Assembly (NCBI GenBank): GCA_016987375.1
Contig: PJRA01000016.1
Location: 841,904 to 876,692, forward strand
Direction: 5' to 3'
Source: Brachionus koreanus
Taxonomy: Eukaryota > Rotifera > Eurotatoria > Ploima > Brachionidae
DNA: 34,789 nt
Below the pieces are notes generated by a model that had not been told where the DNA came from, ran no database searches, and saw only the letters and a program-made list of their open reading frames with translations. Made by a program: the position numbers and the translations under genes. Positions 32,428-34,789 of this stretch are shown one piece after another; position 1 is the stretch's first letter; each line of letters starts with the position of its first letter.

Positions 32428-33442
32428 ATGAACAAAACAAGGTTTAACGAGACCACCGAAGCCTCTGATGACTTGATTCATCAATTGGATGACAAAAACA
32501 AAGAAGATTTTGGTTATTATCTCTTAAGATCCAACTATAAAGTAAAAAAAAACAAAAAAAATTTTTTTCATTTACTTTAAATTTTGTATAAAGAGAGTCA
32601 AGCCTCACAGTAAGTACACCCAAGAAGGTGCTCGGCCGAGAAGCCCTAGTGTGCCATATTCAAATCTGAGAGAAGAAATATTGCCCAACATTCCCAAAGT
32701 AAACAGGATTTACTTTACAAAATTCAATTTTTTATCAACAGATAATTTAGTACAATGAGTCAATGTTCAGACAAACGACTAGAGCAACACCAACTGGAGA
32801 AGAAAAGCCTGCTGATGAGCGAATTTTTATTCAAAGATGTAGTGATACCTACAACCAACATTTAATTCGAGGAATGAGTGCTTCTCAGCCTTATTGCTAC
32901 ATAACTAAAGAGCCACATAGTAATTTACTACCACCAGAATATACTAAGAGTAAATACGGAGCTTATCCTACTTGGGGTCCAGATGAGCCAGGTTGATTCA
33001 AGATTTATTAGACAATATTTAAACTGATGCATTTTTTCTAAAGGCTTTAGAACACGGTCTCATTTTGTAGCTGAGCCTGCTGAGAAGTTTGTAAATATCG
33101 ATATGTACAAACGACCTTTGACAAACCAAGCTGGTCAAATAATATTCGACTATGGCAGGCCCAATAATGGCTATTATTTGCAAAGACATCAATGTGAGCT
33201 CGAATATCGCTTTAAAAAGAAAACATTCTAATTAAAATTTATTATTTTAAGATGACAACACATGGTTCAATAGTAGTCTTAGGCTGAATCAAACTGACAT
33301 TTTGAAAAATATACGACCTAAGACCAAAGCTGAATATCGGTCACTAAATGAAATAAACAAATTAACGATGAGATCAAAAACAGCTGAATGGCCTCACAGA
33401 AGTGAATATACGGGTAAATTTGCCCTTGAAGAAAAATGTTGA
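32428..33442 (+). CDS. Five-exon gene for a 266-residue Pro/Tyr-rich protein, unassigned
   Basis: Exons 32428-32541, 32594-32698, 32751-32991, 33044-33193 and 33252-33442 give 801 nt and 266 residues in one frame. The four introns are 52, 52, 52 and 58 bp, all GT...AG, strikingly uniform, which strongly supports a real spliced gene. The product is soluble, without signal or membrane segment, basic and rich in Pro, Tyr, Arg and Asn. Segments such as PPEYTKSKYGAYPTWGPDEPG, AGQIIFDYGRPNNGYYL and AEYRSLNEINKLTMRSKTAE recall short-motif microtubule-inner or ciliary proteins, but I cannot name a family. One donor is the weaker G|GTTGAT at 32991/32992. Exon 3 uses the AG at 32749-32750, because the AG nine bases upstream would bring in a stop codon. 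Confidence 0.8.
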
Positions 33443-34208
33443 ATTAAATAAAAAAAAAATTTTTATTTTCTTTTTTTATATATTTATTTTAATTTGAAAA
33501 TATATTTAAATAAAAATTTTGAATTTAATTTTAAACTTATTTAAATAGTAGTAAAACTATAATTATATTACACAAAATACAACACTCAATTGCAAAAAAA
33601 AAAAAATTTATACAATTTTTTAAACAGTAAAACTTGATAAAAAAAGACAAACTTTTAATTAAAATTTTTATTTTAAATAAAAAAATGAATTTCCTAAAAA
33701 ATACATATCTTGAAAGTGCAATAAGAATATAAAAAAAACTCGATTAAAAAAGTTCATACTTTCAGATAAACAAAAGCATTTTGTCACTTTATTGAGCGAG
33801 CAAAAATTATTCTAAAAAATATTATCTAAAAGTTGAATTGATGCTCTCCAACTATTCCTACTATTCTTAAATGTGATAATACACACGTTGTATATTTTTT
33901 AACTAAGTCTCCATTACAACCAGTTAGGGTTAGAGTAGTATTTTTGATATTTAGAATGTGTTTTTATGTGTTTTGTTGAAAAATTTAAGCTTGTACAAAA
34001 TTTGATTTTAATACATTTTTGAGTTTAATGATACAGTTGAACTAGTAAAGTTGGAACAAAATTGGAAGTTTTTTTCTTGTTCATGAAAAAATTATCTCTA
34101 ATTTCATATGTGTTAAAAAATTATTGTCTTATTTGTATAAAAAAAATATAATAAAATTCAAGTAACAGAAAATTTTTTAAAATAAATGATTATTTCTATT
34201 TTTTTTGT
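33443..34208. other. AT-rich intergenic stretch
   Basis: Very AT-rich with long homopolymer runs and no gene or RNA recognised. Confidence 0.55.
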
Positions 34209-34741
34209 AATTTTGTGAAAATAAAAGCCGGGCTCTTGACTAATTCCCGAATAATTAAAAGTTTCTCGGATCAAGAACATACAACCAGTACGAAAGTCGT
34301 GATATTACCAAACGAAGAACAAGTTATAATTAAAAATGGACCAAAAATTAAATTAATGAGATCTACAAGACAAAAACATTTAATCAACTTCAATAGCGTT
34401 AACGAAAACTTCAACTTTGATCACACAACGCTCCTGCTTAACAACTTCGATATTCTAAAAGAAATAGAATCATTTAATATGAACTAACCAAGCGATTTAC
34501 ACAACGATAAAGTCAAAAAAGAGACCATTTCCATTAATCCCAATTTACTTACCTACATTTCAACGAAGCTAAGAAAAATAGAAGAATCAATTTTAATAAC
34601 AATAGCAATTGAAATATTTACAACTTTCCTTATTTGTACTATATCAACTTTTTTCAAATACTGGCTTCATAATAGTAGTAGTAGTACAACACTTAAAAAC
34701 TGCAGCATGATAACATGCGAGCGCGTCAGAGACGCCCTGTA
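34209..34741 (+). other. Fragment of a membrane-protein-like coding region, possibly a retroelement 3' ORF
   Basis: This stretch is clearly less AT-rich than its flanks. One open segment runs from about 34215 (no ATG; an AG at 34226-34227 could be a splice acceptor) to a stop at 34485-34487. It is basic and polar (for example VVILPNEEQVIIKNGPKI). A second open segment in another frame follows at once. It has a strongly hydrophobic, transmembrane-like stretch at about 34590-34665 and then a short polar, serine-rich tail with two cysteines, ending at TAG 34739-34741. A long ectodomain-like part, one membrane anchor and a short tail near an element end would fit the envelope-like last ORF of some Ty3/Gypsy- or BEL-type elements. 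It could equally be the end of an ordinary membrane gene. The frame break suggests a decayed copy. Confidence 0.3.
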
Positions 34742-34789
34742 GCAGTTTTAAAATGTTCATCCAGCTTGTTTTTGAATTCGTTCACATTT
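34742..34789. other. Unresolved window end
   Basis: 48 bases after the last stop. No LTR start or other structure can be judged from so little sequence. Confidence 0.3.

Overview
The window reads as nuclear DNA of a small-genome invertebrate animal. It is strongly AT-rich. Most introns are short (about 50-85 bases, GT...AG), with a few of 1-2.4 kb, and the gene set is plainly metazoan: an EDC4 decapping scaffold, an NDUFA4-type mitochondrial protein, a DEPDC7-type DEP protein, an ODF3/CIMAP1 sperm-tail protein and a calpain. A monogonont rotifer (Brachionus-like) would fit the composition, intron size and mobile-element load, but that is a guess and the sequence does not prove it.

Layout. 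Positions 1-946 hold the end of a foldback repeat and a hAT-like terminus. EDC4 (7209-947, minus, four exons) has a 2.4 kb intron carrying a 570 bp palindromic element. An NDUFA4-like gene (7689-7970, plus) is divergent from EDC4 across about 480 bases with a TATA-like box. Three near-identical tRNA-Val(AAC) genes lie at 8079-9542 and two more at 20909-21156; four of the five form two head-to-head pairs. A single-exon secreted protein (9812-10552) resembles the GIN/DUF2807 fold family, which is mostly bacterial. A repeat-rich stretch leads to the DEPDC7-like gene (13506-18141, plus, four exons), whose large intron holds two further inverted-repeat elements. Positions 18760-19640 hold a broken non-LTR retrotransposon with a 5' inversion, followed by a TA-flanked DNA transposon remnant (20216-20757).

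The second half contains ODF3/CIMAP1 (22342-21472, minus, three exons), a small lysine-rich protein with a PP1-docking motif (23783-23424, minus), a calpain whose catalytic cysteine codon is split by an intron and which ends in a CaaX-type tetrapeptide (28359-25686, minus), and a secreted acidic coiled-coil protein (29978-28848, minus). A five-exon gene of unknown function (32428-33442, plus) follows. The right edge holds a fragment of a membrane-protein-like coding region, possibly the 3' end of a retroelement.

The genes do not form one pathway. They are ordinary dispersed eukaryotic genes separated by AT-rich DNA and small transposons. No prokaryote-style defence or operon system is visible. 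All splice joins were made by eye: each multi-exon model keeps one open frame across GT...AG introns and its exon lengths sum to a multiple of three.
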